A stretch of DNA of 64,000 nt, taken from Ilyonectria destructans (Eukaryota > Ascomycota > Sordariomycetes > Hypocreales > Nectriaceae). Positions 1 to 11,256 of this stretch are shown here, piece by piece. Where the stretch lies: positions 186,001 to 250,000 of the forward strand of contig JAHEWK010000040.1 in the NCBI GenBank assembly GCA_020740775.1, read 5' to 3'. The position numbers and the translations under genes were made by a program. Below the pieces are notes generated by a model. The model had not been told where the DNA came from. It did not search any database and saw nothing but the letters and a program-made list of their open reading frames with translations. Each line of letters opens with the position of its first letter. Within the stretch, counting starts at the first letter, position 1.

Positions 1-1
1 C

Positions 2-1141
2 AATCTGTCGAGCCTGAACGCCTCGGATGCGCGGAACACGGCCATCCTCACTCGCCAAGAGGCCGAGCTACTGCCCAATCGCACTGTGCAGCTTCGGCAT
101 GGCTCGTACCTGCGACATTTGGCCAAAGGGAAAGAAATTCATTTCTCTACCAAGGCGAATGGCACCGATCATGACATTACTTCCTTCTTATACCATTTCG
201 GTATATCCGGGGTAATGATCGTCAAGGATGGAAAGGTCCGCCTTGAGAGGTACCAATATGGGAATGAGCCCTCATTCCGGAATCAGGTCCAGTCTTGCAC
301 AAAGGCATTCATTACGACCGCGATGGGTATCGCAATTGCCCAGAACAAAATCTCCCTAAACGACCCGGTGTCAAAGCATATTCCTGAGCTTGCCAAGTCT
401 GCATGGGGACCGGTCCTACTTCGGCACCTGACTGACATGACATCGGGTGTCTCTGAGCACAACGCCACCAACAACCCAGACTTGTTCCTAGACGTCTACC
501 CACGAACGGACCCCAAGGCCGTTATCAACTGGTTCAAGACGTTCGAAAAGGTGGCGGAGCCTGGCACGAAATTTGAATACTACAACCCCAACTACTACGT
601 TGCTTCGCTCTCGCTCACTCGAGCCCTTGGGGAGCCTTTGCAGAATCGGGTCACCAAGAACATCTGGGATCCAGCTGGCATGCAGTACGACGGCTACATG
701 CGAGTCACAGGAGCCGGCCAAGTCGACGGCCACGGAGGACTGGCCTTAACATTGCAGGACATGGCCCGGTATGGGTTATTCATCCTTGATGCATTCAGTG
801 GCAATGGTGGTCCTCAAGTTCCCAAGGGCTGGTTTCAGGATGTCTCGGCTGCAAGCACTAGCAAAGGTATCCGTGCCCCTGGTGCCATCGACATTGTGCC
901 CGGATTCGGATATCAAACAGGCTGGTGGACCACTCCCCGGGGAGCCAAGAAATACCAGCTTGGCGATGATGGCGGCTTTGCTGCGCTTGGCACGTACGAC
1001 CAGGCCGTCTACGTGATTCCCGGCATCAACACCACAATCGTGCTGCAGTCTGATTTCCCAGTTCACTACCCTGATTTGTTTTACTATGGGCAGCAATTTG
1101 CTACGGCCGCAAGTCTTGCTTTGAGAAAGGAACGTTATTAA
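2..1141 (+). CDS. Serine hydrolase of the beta-lactamase/NylB-like fold (5' partial)
   Basis: The reading frame is open from the first bases of the window to a TAA at 1139-1141, and no ATG supports a start inside it, so the 5' end lies upstream. Visible motifs are S-x-x-K (SCTK, near nt 292-303) with the nucleophilic serine, a Tyr/Asn motif in YYNPNY, and a Gly-Gly motif late in the protein (DDGGFAALG), matching class C beta-lactamase-like esterases and 6-aminohexanoate-dimer hydrolases. This family cleaves esters, lactones or amides; substrate cannot be read from sequence. It sits at the edge of the catabolic cluster and could supply the first ring-opening or deacylation step, which is inference. 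The fold assignment is firm; the role is open. Confidence 0.8.
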   Translation, partial: NLSSLNASDARNTAILTRQEAELLPNRTVQLRHGSYLRHLAKGKEIHFSTKANGTDHDITSFLYHFGISGVMIVKDGKVRLERYQYGNEPSFRNQVQSCTKAFITTAMGIAIAQNKISLNDPVSKHIPELAKSAWGPVLLRHLTDMTSGVSEHNATNNPDLFLDVYPRTDPKAVINWFKTFEKVAEPGTKFEYYNPNYYVASLSLTRALGEPLQNRVTKNIWDPAGMQYDGYMRVTGAGQVDGHGGLALTLQDMARYGLFILDAFSGNGGPQVPKGWFQDVSAASTSKGIRAPGAIDIVPGFGYQTGWWTTPRGAKKYQLGDDGGFAALGTYDQAVYVIPGINTTIVLQSDFPVHYPDLFYYGQQFATAASLALRKERY

Positions 1142-1674
1142 TTGGGGTAGATAACCCGCGGCTGGTCTGGTCATCGACGACGGGGAGAAAACGGTCGTCC
1201 TTATTGCCAAGACGGCTAATTGCGGGGTATATAGTCCATAGCTGGGGTACCGATGCACACTGTCTTCCATAGTAACTCGGTCGATGACTTAATATTAGCC
1301 TAGTCTACAATACAGATACCAACAGACCTGAATTTACCTGCAACAAGCCGAGACATGAAGTGAGCTGCCGCTAGTGGGACGCAAGGGCTCATGTTGTGAA
1401 CCCAGTACGTTTTTGTCCCAGCCGTGATCCCATGAGCGACTTTTTCAACACCCCTCTTCCCCCATCCCCTCTAAAGACACTGACCAGGGCTACCTCTTTC
1501 GTGAACCACGTTACGCTAAGGTGACCCATAAGCTTTTAATGATAAGAGTCGTTACGTAGTCACAATGTCGGTTGATCAAATCATTCCTGAACTCGCTTAT
1601 GTACAATGATTTTAATACACCGCTCATGCACATTAAAGAGAGATGATATACTTGCTAACGCTTTCGATTTCCTG
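1142..1674. other. Intergenic, convergent
   Basis: This gap lies between the 3' ends of the serine hydrolase (+) and the alcohol dehydrogenase (-). I see no coding region or repeat in it. Confidence 0.6.
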
Positions 1675-2867
1675 CTACTGAATCTTTACTACCAGCCGGC
1701 CACTGAATGCATGAGCCGCTACTCTCTCGGGAATGTCCTCGCCTTCTTCCAGCGGCAGTATAGTCAAGTGGCTGACAATGCCATGCTCAGAAACGGCATC
1801 AATCATCTTCTTGATTTCATCCACACTGCAATGAAGAGAACCTTTGACGTTAATCTCACGAAACACAAGGTTGAAGGCGTCAAACTTGAAACCTTCATCT
1901 GGTAGGCCAAGAACTACGCAGGTACCCCTCGGCTGAAGGCGGTGCAATGCCCAGTCAGTGGCAGGGACATTGTCGGTACACACAACTGCACCGTGAAGTC
2001 CTTCGCCATTCGTAATATCCAAAATCTTCTGAGCAGCATCCTCATCGCTCGAGTTGACTATCAAGTCAGGTCGAAGGTGTTCTGGAACCCCCGACGCGAG
2101 CTTCAGGCTGGCGTCGCGGTTATCACTTGCCACTACTCGATAACCTAAAGCCTTGGCAAACTGCACACCCAACACTCCCAGGCCGCCGATGCCAGTCAAG
2201 CCTATGGTCTGCCCTTTCTCCAGACCAGTTTGCTTGATTGCGTTCCATACCGTAGCCTAATTGATTCATTAGTAGCTAGATAGAAAACCAGGGAGGGGGC
2301 GTAGACTAACACCGGCGCACATCAATGGAGCCGCCTGCTCAAATGATACATTGACTGGCAGACGGACTAGCGTGTAATATGAACTGATCATATACTCGGC
2401 GAATCCACCGCCAGACTTGACGATTCCGTTCATAGTCTTGTTCTCACAGTAGCGAGCATCCAGAGTACCATAGTTGCTCCTTCGCCACTTGCACCCAGCA
2501 CAGTCATCACAGGGATTTCTAAAAGTCAAGACTCCAACGCGGTCACCGATCTTCCAGTCACCAGGCACGTCGGGACCCAGGCTGGCAATGGTACCTGCGG
2601 GTTCGTGAGAACCTGTGAAGGGTAGCTGGGTCCCGTAAGTGCCCTGATAAACCTGGTAGTCAGTGTGGCAGAAGCTGGCGGCGGCAACACGAATGAGCAC
2701 CTCGCCCGGACCAGGCTGAGGGACCAGGACATCGTGGCGGAGCTGGTAGTTCTCATTGAACTAAAAAGCGATTCAGTAAAGTGACTTGATACCTCTCACG
2801 TTTCTCAACGTACCTTGACCAGTCTCAGCGCCTTCATTGTCTTGGGGATGGATTGTTGCTGCGACAT
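1675..2867 (-). CDS. Zinc-dependent alcohol dehydrogenase (MDR family)
   Basis: The coding sequence is join of 2867-2814, 2760-2311 and 2256-1675, giving 361 residues. Introns are 2761-2813 and 2257-2310. The N-terminal GroES-like domain carries the catalytic zinc ligands (FCHTD and GSHEPAG) and a four-cysteine structural zinc lobe (CDDCAGC ... YC). The Rossmann domain has GIGGLGVLGVQ followed by VVASD, whose acidic residue suggests NAD rather than NADP. The enzyme oxidises an alcohol to an aldehyde or the reverse. It is divergently arranged with the NTF2-like gene at 3889, and a pair of TATAACCGAT sites lies about 220 bp upstream. Within the cluster it would act before the aldehyde dehydrogenase at 11257. 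All motifs look intact. Confidence 0.9.
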
Positions 2868-3888
2868 GGTGCCCTTATCAAATTGTGGGAAGATGCTTGA
2901 TGAGAAGATACCCCACTTAAGATCAGATCATAAAAAAGTGAGTTTTTGATAACCTTCATCCATGGAATCACTGAATATGTATGGAGTCTGGACTCAGGCG
3001 AAAATTCCCAGAGTCTGACTAAATTCGGTTCTCTCGTCTCCACATCCAGCCTCGTGGAGAAACAGAGACATATAACCGATACAAACGCCGTATAACCGAT
3101 GCACAAGACCAATCAGGGTGAGCTGCTCAGATTGAGTTCGAACTATGGAAGCCGGTTCAGATTGAAAAGGAACGTTCTAATTGCTTCCACAGATTGACCC
3201 CCCCCCCGATATACCTCGGGCCGTCTACGGAAGTCCAAGTTGAAGACGCTAGCGGCCTCGGTTCTGTGTTATCTAGGTATTGACTGTCTCACCTAGTGAG
3301 TACAGTCTCCTTGAGCGCCCTGCGGTTCCAGTGAGGTGTCGATAACGATTAAACCCCATCCAAATTGTCACTATTCAAGGCACTTAGACAAGATACCACC
3401 AGCATAGAAAATCGTCATGCTTCAAGACAACAAGCGAATGTCTACATACATATGGATGGCTTGTTGACCCATCCACTGACTACTCTGCAACAATTTGACT
3501 GATCTAGTTCGCGGTCATCTTACATACGTCAGAAGTACAAAAACAAACATCTACTCTCAATTAACTTACGATTTTGAGTTTGGTGGCTGAAATCGGCGTC
3601 TTGGTCTTTAGAAGCCGACATGGGGTACTAGATGTCCACAGCCAAGTAAAAAAGGTCCGAAAGATTTGCTTAGTTAGACCCAATCAACACAGGCTTCATG
3701 AAGAGCTTAGTAAACAGATTACCAATACTATTTCTATTTCTTTCCTCGTGCTTCCATCATAAATATATATATAACACTTCTCGACATATTACCCCCATTG
3801 CATACCTCCTTAACTAACGCACCTTACTTGTTGCACCCTTTATCCTATACAATATTACTGTACACCAAGAGTCCTTAAATTACCGAAA
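2868..3888. promoter_or_regulatory. Divergent promoter region with paired TATAACCGAT sites
   Basis: This 1-kb divergent intergenic region contains two copies of TATAACCGAT, at 3071-3080 and 3091-3100, as a direct repeat with a 10-bp spacer. On the other strand they read ATCGGTTATA, the C/T variant of the TCGGCTATA motif seen in other promoters of the cluster. The sites lie 204-233 bp upstream of the alcohol dehydrogenase start and about 790 bp upstream of the NTF2-like gene. No coding sequence is supported here. Confidence 0.5.
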
Positions 3889-4275
3889 ATGTCGCAAAAT
3901 ATCAAAACTATTCCCACCGACGAGTACAAGGCCGTCGTAAGTGCTGTTCAACATTACGTTGACAGCCTTATTGGAGCCAGTCAAGAAAGTCTAGACAAAG
4001 CATTTCACAAGGACGGCACCATGACTGGCTGGTCTCCTGATGGTTCCTTGGCTTCCGGAAGCTACAGAGCTCTGCATGCATACTTCGAGACTTACGGACC
4101 GGCGAAGAACCTCAAGACCCATACGGATGTTCTCGGTATCACGCCATCGACGGCAGTAGTCCGACTCGATATCGAAGGAGCGCCTGATGCTCCGTATACA
4201 GACTTCCATACCCTGTTTAAGATCGACGGTGAATGGAAGATCATTGCGAAAGCATTCCATGCGTACAAGTCGTAA
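3889..4275 (+). CDS. Small NTF2-like (SnoaL / putative lumazine-binding family) protein
   Basis: This is a single-exon gene of 128 residues with a good ATG preceded by A-rich sequence (ccgaaaATG). The pattern fits the NTF2-like cone fold of the SnoaL and Lumazine_bd_2 families: an N-terminal helix (VQHYVDSLIGAS) followed by AFHKDGTMTGW, then a C-terminal strand set ending in TDFHTLFKIDGEWKIIAK. Members act as small isomerases, dehydratases or binding proteins; no catalytic assignment is possible from sequence. It lies between the alcohol dehydrogenase and CitE-like genes, so a role in handling a pathway intermediate is plausible but inferred. Confidence 0.75.
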   Translation: MSQNIKTIPTDEYKAVVSAVQHYVDSLIGASQESLDKAFHKDGTMTGWSPDGSLASGSYRALHAYFETYGPAKNLKTHTDVLGITPSTAVVRLDIEGAPDAPYTDFHTLFKIDGEWKIIAKAFHAYKS

Positions 4276-4957
4276 CTGAGCTGGTCACTCGCGGAGAAAT
4301 ATGAGTTTGGACGAGGTATCAATCGATGGGGGGCGAGGGCGACTTTGCTAAGGAGGACTTGGGCTCACTCTGTAGGCTCGGGAAAGAGATGAAAATTACT
4401 ACATCTTTGACGATTCCTCGATATCACAAGTATGAAGCCCACTAAGGGCTTCTCAGAGTTTATTGTGAATGCGAAGGGAGTAACTTGTTACCATCCTGAT
4501 CCTTGATGTGAGGAACTCGCTCCTCTTTAGATACTTGCTTACTGAACATTGTCGTGACAAACTCCCACTCCCCGCACTTGCTTCACGGACTGTCATGTGT
4601 CTCGTAAATGGCCCAGGTCATGAACCGAGAATAGCTCAACTTGACCCCGCGAGACTGGAATTACGTTGCGGTGGCCTCGTGTCGGGGCTGAGAGGGCAGT
4701 TCTCGGTTATATGACTAACAAAATTTTCAAGTTCCATGGTTTGCCCCCACCCCGCTCGTATCTCTTGGGCGGAACCACAAAGCGTTTACAAGGATTGGGC
4801 CCATGACCTAGTTGGAGCATACAGCCGACTCAAGGAGCTTTCTCAGGTCAGCTAGACTCGACTGCATGCATTAAATAAGTACCTATCAACAACGGTTCAC
4901 TACTATTAACCTCTTTTGCATGTAACTTATAGATAACCAGAAGAAAGCATTCACAAC
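4276..4957 (+). promoter_or_regulatory. Upstream region of the CitE-like gene with a TCGGTTATA site
   Basis: The gap contains TCGGTTATA at 4703-4711, about 250 bp upstream of the CitE-like start. It is the same motif seen in other promoters of the cluster. I see no other coding sequence. Confidence 0.4.
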
Positions 4958-6000
4958 ATGACGAGGGTCCCCTCGCTTCTTAGAAGAGCTATGCTCTATG
5001 GTAACTCATTCAATGTCTTAACCAAGTCCACGACTCCCTGGCTAACGTACCTCTAGTCCCAGGTACCTCCCAAAAGATGCTTGCAAAGATCCAGGCACTT
5101 GCAGTCGACTCAGTAATCTATGACCTCGAAGACTCCGTTGCTCCAGATCTCAAGGCGACTGCACGAGGCCTTGTCGCTCGTCACCTTTCCTGCAATTCCA
5201 TGAGCAGCACCTCGCGAGCTCCCAAGGAGGTTGCCGTAAGGATCAACGCTGTGGACACTGGGCTGGCTTTGGAAGATCTTAGTGAAGTGCTAAAACTGGG
5301 TAAACATGTTGATACTATCGTCGTTCCAAAGGTTCAAGGTCCTGCTGACCTGCACTTTGTCGCTGATGTCGTCCGACACGTCGCCCCTCATCGTCCGCTC
5401 AAGATAGGTTCATCGGAAGCAATATCTGATGCAGACTCGCGACCTCTCAACATCCTCGCCCTGATCGAATCTACCCGTGGACTTTCCGATATCAATTCTA
5501 TTTGCCGAGCTGCTCCTGTGACCGGTCTCTCAGGCATCGCCTTTGCGGCTGAGGACTTTGCAACTGAGTTGGGTCTCTCCCTTCTCCCTGACCGACGCGA
5601 GCTTCTTTTCGCCCGAAGCTCTATCGTCACCGCAGCCGTAGCCCACAGCATCCCCTCAGTTATCGACCTTGTCTCAACGGACGTACCGTTAGACGATGCG
5701 TCTCGAGAGGCGCTACAGAGGGACAGCCAGGAAGGCCGTGCTCTAGGATTTACAGGGAAGCAATGCATTCATCCTCTCCAAGTAGATGTGGTACAGAGGG
5801 CGTTTGGGCCTTCGACGGAGAGCCTCAGATTGGCGGTCAGGGTGCTGGATGGTGATGAGAAGGCGAAAGTTGAAGGGAAAGGAGCGTGGAAATTAGATGG
5901 TAAGATGATTGATGCGCCGATCGTGAAGAGAGCGCAGGAATTGATTGAGCGGGCAAGGTCGTGTGGTATTGACGTCTCGAAGTTCAAAGAGGCCGTCTGA
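4958..6000 (+). CDS. CitE/HpcH-family beta-hydroxyacyl-CoA lyase (citramalyl/malyl-CoA lyase-like)
   Basis: The coding sequence is join of 4958-5000 and 5057-6000, giving 328 residues; the 5001-5056 intron restores the conserved N-terminus (RRAMLYVPGT). Conserved blocks are IYDLEDSVAP (first strand with the acidic metal ligand region), VRIN, ILALIEST, GIAFAAEDFATELG and the C-terminal GFTGKQCIHP loop typical of CitE/CLYBL/MclA lyases. The family cleaves (S)-citramalyl-CoA to acetyl-CoA and pyruvate, or malyl-CoA to acetyl-CoA and glyoxylate. The next gene (6132-7233, convergent, 131 bp away) encodes a hydratase that could make exactly such a beta-hydroxyacyl-CoA. The first residues are basic (MTRVPSLLRRA), which may be a weak mitochondrial signal. 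Family is clear; the exact acyl-CoA is not. Confidence 0.88.
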
Positions 6001-6131
6001 GTCAAGTATACATATACTACGTGTAACAAACAGCTTGTGAAATGAGTAATATCCAACAAAAGAGTTTAGGTTTAGAGTCTAGCGAGCAAGCGAGCTCATA
6101 GTCGATAATATTTCAAGATCAAGAACCATCT

Positions 6132-7233
6132 TTAGGCCGTGATCTCACTCTTCATGCACACCACGCCATTCTTTTCCACAACAAGATCCCAAGCCTTTCC
6201 ATTCTCGGTGTCCCGCACTTCTGATGTTTGGATACTGTATGTCTCACCAGCATACAAGGGCGACATAGCCCGATAGGTGATGTTTCGCGGACCCTTACCA
6301 TTGCCATGAATATCTTGCCAATAACTTAAGAGGTTGATAAGATTCAGTGGGCCATGAACCACTAAGCCGGGATGGTTTTCCATTTTTCGGGTCCAGTCCT
6401 CGTTGTAGTGAATCAAATGGGAGTTGAAAGTAAGGGCTGAAAACCTGAACAAGCCCACAGGCGACCATCTATGCTCTCGGATGGGGAAGCCTGTACTGGT
6501 CAGCAGGCAATTTTTGGAGCTAAGGCATCGTGGAATACATACCCTGGCTTTTGGTTGTCAAATCCTTGACAGCTGATGGACCCCGTGTAACATTCTCAAG
6601 AGGCTCTGGTGCCTCCTTCACGGTGTTGGGATCAATCTCAGGTCGGAATACCCATGATCGACGATCAGTGAGCGCCAAACCTTTCGGACCCCAGAACTCC
6701 TTTTCAACCTCAACGATAACCATTTCTCCTGCTGACCGACTCTTCTTGGGTATGGCGCTCAGCAGTCTTGTGCGCTCTTCAATCACATCACCAACTCGGA
6801 GCAGCGCACCACTTGTCGGCTCTGCCCAGGACATCCTTCCGCCCGCCCACATTCTCCTTGTGAAGGGTGCGGACGCATTGAACGTTCTATCCGTACCATC
6901 GATACTAAGATCCGCCTCAGTGCCATTGGGCGTGAAATACGCAAGATGATATCCTGGAGGTATAGGAGTTCCTGCAACGGGAGCTTGCTCGGAAATGTCT
7001 GTGCCGTCAAGACTACGTCGGCCGAGGGTAAGAGCTAGCTTTTGTAATTGGGTGGCGTCGATAAGCTGATGACGGACGACCGGTTTGCTGGCAAAGTTAT
7101 GGAGGAGAAAAGATGCAGCATCAGACGCAGTACCCTTTGATCGGGTTAACGAGACTGCGAAGCCTCGGCGTTGGCATCGTGACACTGTGCGAGTCAAATA
7201 CCGAGCTCGGCAGAGGCGCATGGGCTTCGTCAT
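6132..7233 (-). CDS. Mitochondrial hydratase of the HTD2 / mesaconyl-C4-CoA hydratase family
   Basis: The coding sequence is join of 7233-6543 and 6490-6132, giving 349 residues; the 6491-6542 intron joins TKSQG to FPIREHRW. The N-terminus is rich in Arg and hydroxylated residues and lacks acids (MTKPMRLCRARYLTRTVSR), as in mitochondrial presequences. The first half has the FAS1-like dehydratase/hot-dog pattern with MWAGGRM, and the second half carries the catalytic hot-dog segment FRFSALTFNSHLIHYN followed by HPGLVVHGPL. This family hydrates mesaconyl-C4-CoA or itaconyl-CoA to citramalyl-CoA, or dehydrates 3-hydroxyacyl thioesters in mitochondrial FAS II. The neighbouring CitE-type lyase favours the first role. 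No lesions are seen. Confidence 0.85.
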
Positions 7234-8338
7234 TGTGGCTAATTAAGATAATTTGGCAATGTCAAAAACACAATGACACAACACACTCGATGAACGCCAG
7301 TATGTACAACTTGATTAAATTCGAACGATGATCTGACTTCAAGCAGCTTTATTAGCTAAGGGGTTGCATGCTTCCAAAATCAATTCGGTTGCGATGTGGG
7401 TCAATTGTAGGGGTCCTGGCCCAGTCTCGGTACATACAAAAACCGATTTTCTTCCCACAAGTAACCGAAAAGCCGATTAAATCACAGAACTCGTATTCAT
7501 CCCCAAATTAATTGTGTAGCTATGGAGCATTAATTGGCTCCTGTGACTGGCCAGAATGTTGAGACTTTTCAACTGGATTGGGTCATTGGTCTGCGAACCA
7601 ACCCTAGATCCGCCGTCCGTCATCGTCAATTCCATATAATAAATTCAATGACTATACCGATTTTGAAGGCCCTCCTGGCCTGAGCCTGCGCTTGCGGCGT
7701 GGGGTTCTAGCCATGCTGCCTACACTAAAAGTGCAACTATCCCATGAGATTTGTCACCGGAGACGCCTACAATAGTCGCTCCACGCTAATTATAAGGCTG
7801 CTTATCTCAAGGGCAACTGATACCGAGGTAAGGTACTAAGTCTGTATGCCAGCGGACAGAATGTAGACCAGATCACTGCAGCCACGTTATCTGTATGAGG
7901 AATGGAGCGCCATAGATCGACGGTACGGTACGAGGAAACAGGCCTGACACGAATCGTAGCGCCTTTGTTGCGGGTGGGCAACCCTGACAGGCTAGTCGGC
8001 TATGCGCAACGCCAAGTCCAATTAAGTAGATAGCCGGCTCTGGATTGGTTTTCCTCATGGCAGCGGGACAGAAGCCTGGCACAAAGTTCTCAGATTTTAC
8101 GGATGACGAGATGTTCGTGGTTTCTTTCAGGTTGGTGCCTATGTATTGGTGGCTATGTCGCCTCTAGGTAGAAGGGGGCCGCAAACAATGCCGGCTCCTT
8201 CACGTACCCGAGAGCAGACTCTTTGAGCCGTGGTAGAATTATCTATATATGGACGGAAGCACCAGCATACAATCGTAGCTTCTAATAGGAGAATAGACAC
8301 TCAGCCTCAGGTCCTTCAGGCCTCATGAAATCGCTTCC
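7234..8338. promoter_or_regulatory. Divergent promoter region, hydratase / carrier
   Basis: This 1.1-kb divergent region has near-matches to the cluster motif: TCGGCTAT at 7996-8003 and ATAGCCGG at 8030-8037, in inverted orientation. Further upstream (about 7430-7670) are scattered ACCGAT and AGCCGAT half-sites. No coding region is supported. Confidence 0.4.
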
Positions 8339-9448
8339 ATGAACCAGCTGCAAACGAATGAGCATAGGCCTCTGGCTACAGTGCCAGATGTGAAGCCAAA
8401 GCATCCTGGGAAAGAGATAAACTATCCAAGATGGTTTGGAGGGTCTGCTTCTTGCATGGCCGTGATATTCTCTCATCCATTTGACCTGAGTAGGAAGACC
8501 ATTATCTACAGCCGTTAGGTGAAAACCGAGTCTAACTAGGAGAACAACAGTCAAAGTTCGAATGCAAGCGCTTTCTGGTGGCCCCAAAAAGAGCTTCCCT
8601 AGAGTTGGATTTGGCATCGCTCAGAATGAAGGGCTCAAGGGCCTCTACCGTGGTGTGAGTGGTCTTCAACTTCCCGATGTTTGAGCGCCATGGGCTGACA
8701 TCACAACAGCTCTCGGCGGGATTTTCAAGATCACGTTAGCACCCCGGCCCTCCAATATGGGATCCTGAAACTGATTGAGGGTACAATAGTCACATACGGA
8801 ACGACGCGAATAGCTTTATACGAGGAAATGAAACAGAAATTGGCCAAACAAGGTATACCACAAAGTACACCCACCCTGATAACGATAGCGTTTCTGTCTG
8901 GCTTTATCGGTGCTATGGTCGGCACACCGTCAGATATCGCGAACATCAGGATGCAGAATGATCAATCATTGCCGGTGCATTTGAGGCGCAACTACCGCCA
9001 CGTGGTGGACGCCTGGGCCCAGATGTATCGGCAGGAGGGTTCGAGAGCGTTCACGCAGGGTCTCTGGCCCAACTGCTTCCGTTGTGCCGTTATGACATCG
9101 AGTCAACTAGCGACATATGACTCTTTCAAGGCCCTCTTGGCACACCTGACGGGACTGCGACGCGAAGCTCCCGGTGTTCAATTTTCTGCGTCGGTCCTCG
9201 CGAGCCTCGTGGCAACCACATTGTGCAGTCCCATGGATGTCATACGAACGCGGCTGATGAACTCTAAACAAAGGGGATCGCTCCGGACAACTTTAGGGGA
9301 TCTCGTGCGTGCAGATGGCTATCGCTGGCTCTTTCGTGGATGGACTCCAAGTTTCATCCGCCTTGGCCCACAGACAATTGCAACGCTGGTTTTTCTAGAG
9401 CAGCATAAACGGATATACCGAGAGTTGCAAGGGCATCCAGAACTCTGA
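8339..9448 (+). CDS. Mitochondrial dicarboxylate carrier (DIC1-like, SLC25 family)
   Basis: Four exons (8339-8489, 8551-8654, 8710-8734, 8790-9448) give 312 residues. Exon 3 is only 25 nt long. The three-repeat carrier structure is visible: WFGGSASCMAVIFSHPFDLIKVRMQ with the P-x-D-x-x-K/R signature, then GTPSDIANIRMQ, then CSPMDVIRTRLMN. The phrase LTYGTTRIALYEEMK is characteristic of dicarboxylate (malate/succinate) carriers. It would act in the inner mitochondrial membrane, moving a dicarboxylate in exchange for phosphate or another acid. Next to a mitochondrial hydratase and a CoA ligase it probably delivers the pathway acid to the matrix. The start was chosen because upstream in-frame sequence matches no carrier, and all introns are GT-AG. 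Confidence 0.88.
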
Positions 9449-10276
9449 AGCCTCAAGAGAAGTGAGAATTTGCCATTGTACGCACAACTTCAAGAAATAT
9501 AACCTTGTCCTCCAAGTAGGTCTTGACGACGGCTGGACTATCATTTCGCGTCTTTTCACGTCATACAAACTTGAAACAGGGCATCATTATTAGAAAGCAG
9601 CCGGAGGGGAAACACGATAGAATTAAAAACGATCTAGATGCACAACGGGAAAGGCTATCTCGATCCGATGCTTATAAAAACCCGTTTGGGGGAATCAGTG
9701 AGCGAGCGAGCAAATATCGGCCTGGAGGGGTTTCACAAGTCAAACTCAAGTCTTCAATATGGCAAGTAATTGAAACAAGTGAAGAACCATCTAATCCCTT
9801 CAAGGTAAGACCTTGAGAGGAGCAGTCCCTTGAGTAAACTGGGTACGGATGATCAATCGTGGTTGAATTCCAAATAGCCGAGCTCTCTCTACGCCGACAC
9901 CGCCGCCTCCGCCCTCTGGCATGTTATGCTGTCCAAGGCTTGAGCACTATTAGCACTGCAGGGCAGCCCTAGTTCTAAATGTTTATGTTGGTGGTCTAGC
10001 CTTATCCGCTCTCCAAGCCCTCGCTGAGAGTCTTGCCCGGCTATCCGGCTATACGACGCTGCAATGGAAGCGCCAATTACATCATGCGGGGGTGATGGAA
10101 GCGACCACATATTTATCACCCTCTCGTGTTGCCTGCCTATTGATAGCTTCTTTTGCACACGCTAACATATTCTCCTCCAAATCCCTTAACCGAGCGTGAT
10201 TTAACTCATCAAGGACACCTCTTTGGGTTGACGCGATTGACCTGCCTCCCTCCTCACCCCCTCAGCTACCAACAAG
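9449..10276. promoter_or_regulatory. Upstream region of GFA gene with clustered CGGCTAT sites
   Basis: This gap holds CCGGCTAT at 10037-10044 directly followed by CCGGCTATA at 10045-10053, about 225 bp upstream of the GFA-domain start, and AATAGCCGA at 9873-9881. These match the cluster motif with one change each. No coding sequence is supported. Confidence 0.4.
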
Positions 10277-10817
10277 ATGACTTCCTACACTGGAGACCCC
10301 AACCCGCATGACCCAGCCACCCTGGGCGACACCCTGACAGGAACTTGTCTGTGTGGTTCCATCCAAGTAACGATTACAGACTCAGAGCTCTGGACAAAGC
10401 GCCGTGGCCATCTTTGCCACTGTGCCAACTGCCGCAAAGTAGCCGGCAGCTACGTCGCCAGCAACCTCAACATCGAAGAAGATAAAGTCCGCATCGTGGA
10501 CAAGGAGAAGACACTCAAAAGGTTCATAGACCTCGAGACAGGGAGCGGGAAACCGCTGGAGCGCTACTTCTGCTCCAACTGTGGTTGGTGAGTCCCCAGT
10601 ATTCTGCCCGTTGTCTCGGCAAGTTCTTGACGCAAAATGCAGCCCGGTAAAATCGGTAACGCCTCTGTTCCCGGGACGAGTCATCGTGAAGATGGGTATG
10701 TTCCCGCGCATCCCCGCACCTGAGTGGGAAACGTTTGCGCTTCATCGCCATGACTGGCAGGGTAAACATGATGGGGTGATACAGTGGCGGATCAAGGTCG
10801 GCGAGGAGATATTGTGA
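10277..10817 (+). CDS. GFA/CENP-V domain zinc protein
   Basis: Two exons (10277-10587, 10643-10817) give 161 residues; the intron rejoins CSNCGCPV. Zinc ligands typical of the GFA fold are seen: CLCGS near the N-terminus, CHCANC in the middle and FCSNCGC later. The family includes glutathione-dependent formaldehyde-activating enzymes and glutathione-conjugate lyases, but most fungal members are uncharacterised. It could detoxify an aldehyde or electrophile produced by the pathway, for example a methylene-carboxylate adduct; this is inference. The C-terminus is normal (IKVGEEIL). Confidence 0.82.
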
Positions 10818-11256
10818 CGGACAATCTTTGCTTGGCGGTATTGGGTTAAGGATAGAAAATCAGGTGGTCAAACATCCCTTCCTGTGTCAGTAATGGAAGT
10901 GAATTCAGGGCAAATTATCAGATCAACCTCAGCTCCCATTGCATTTGTACCGAATGAGTTGAGCATCAGACAGCGTGGACTTTTAAGGAAACTGAATGCA
11001 TATAAACTATGCATCAACCATATCGTAAAATACTCGCAGCAAAAGTTATGACCTAGCAGTGAGAGACGCGAGAAGTTATAATGGACAGTATGCGTAAATA
11101 ATCGCGAGATCGGTGACAGCAAGATTCTCGGGTTCAAGGTTTGATGCAATGGTTTTTTTTCATTTTACGCTTATTTACTCTGCCGTTCAAAAAGTCCGAA
11201 ACTGCCGTCCAGGAGGCGACACATTCGGAGAGTGGTTAGCGAGAGATATGGCGACG
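10818..11256. other. Intergenic, convergent
   Basis: This lies between the 3' ends of the GFA gene and the aldehyde dehydrogenase gene. I see nothing else in it. Confidence 0.6.

Noticed and set aside
776..1270. Long minus-strand frame opposite the serine hydrolase
   Set aside because: It mirrors a well-supported coding strand and has no recognisable domain.
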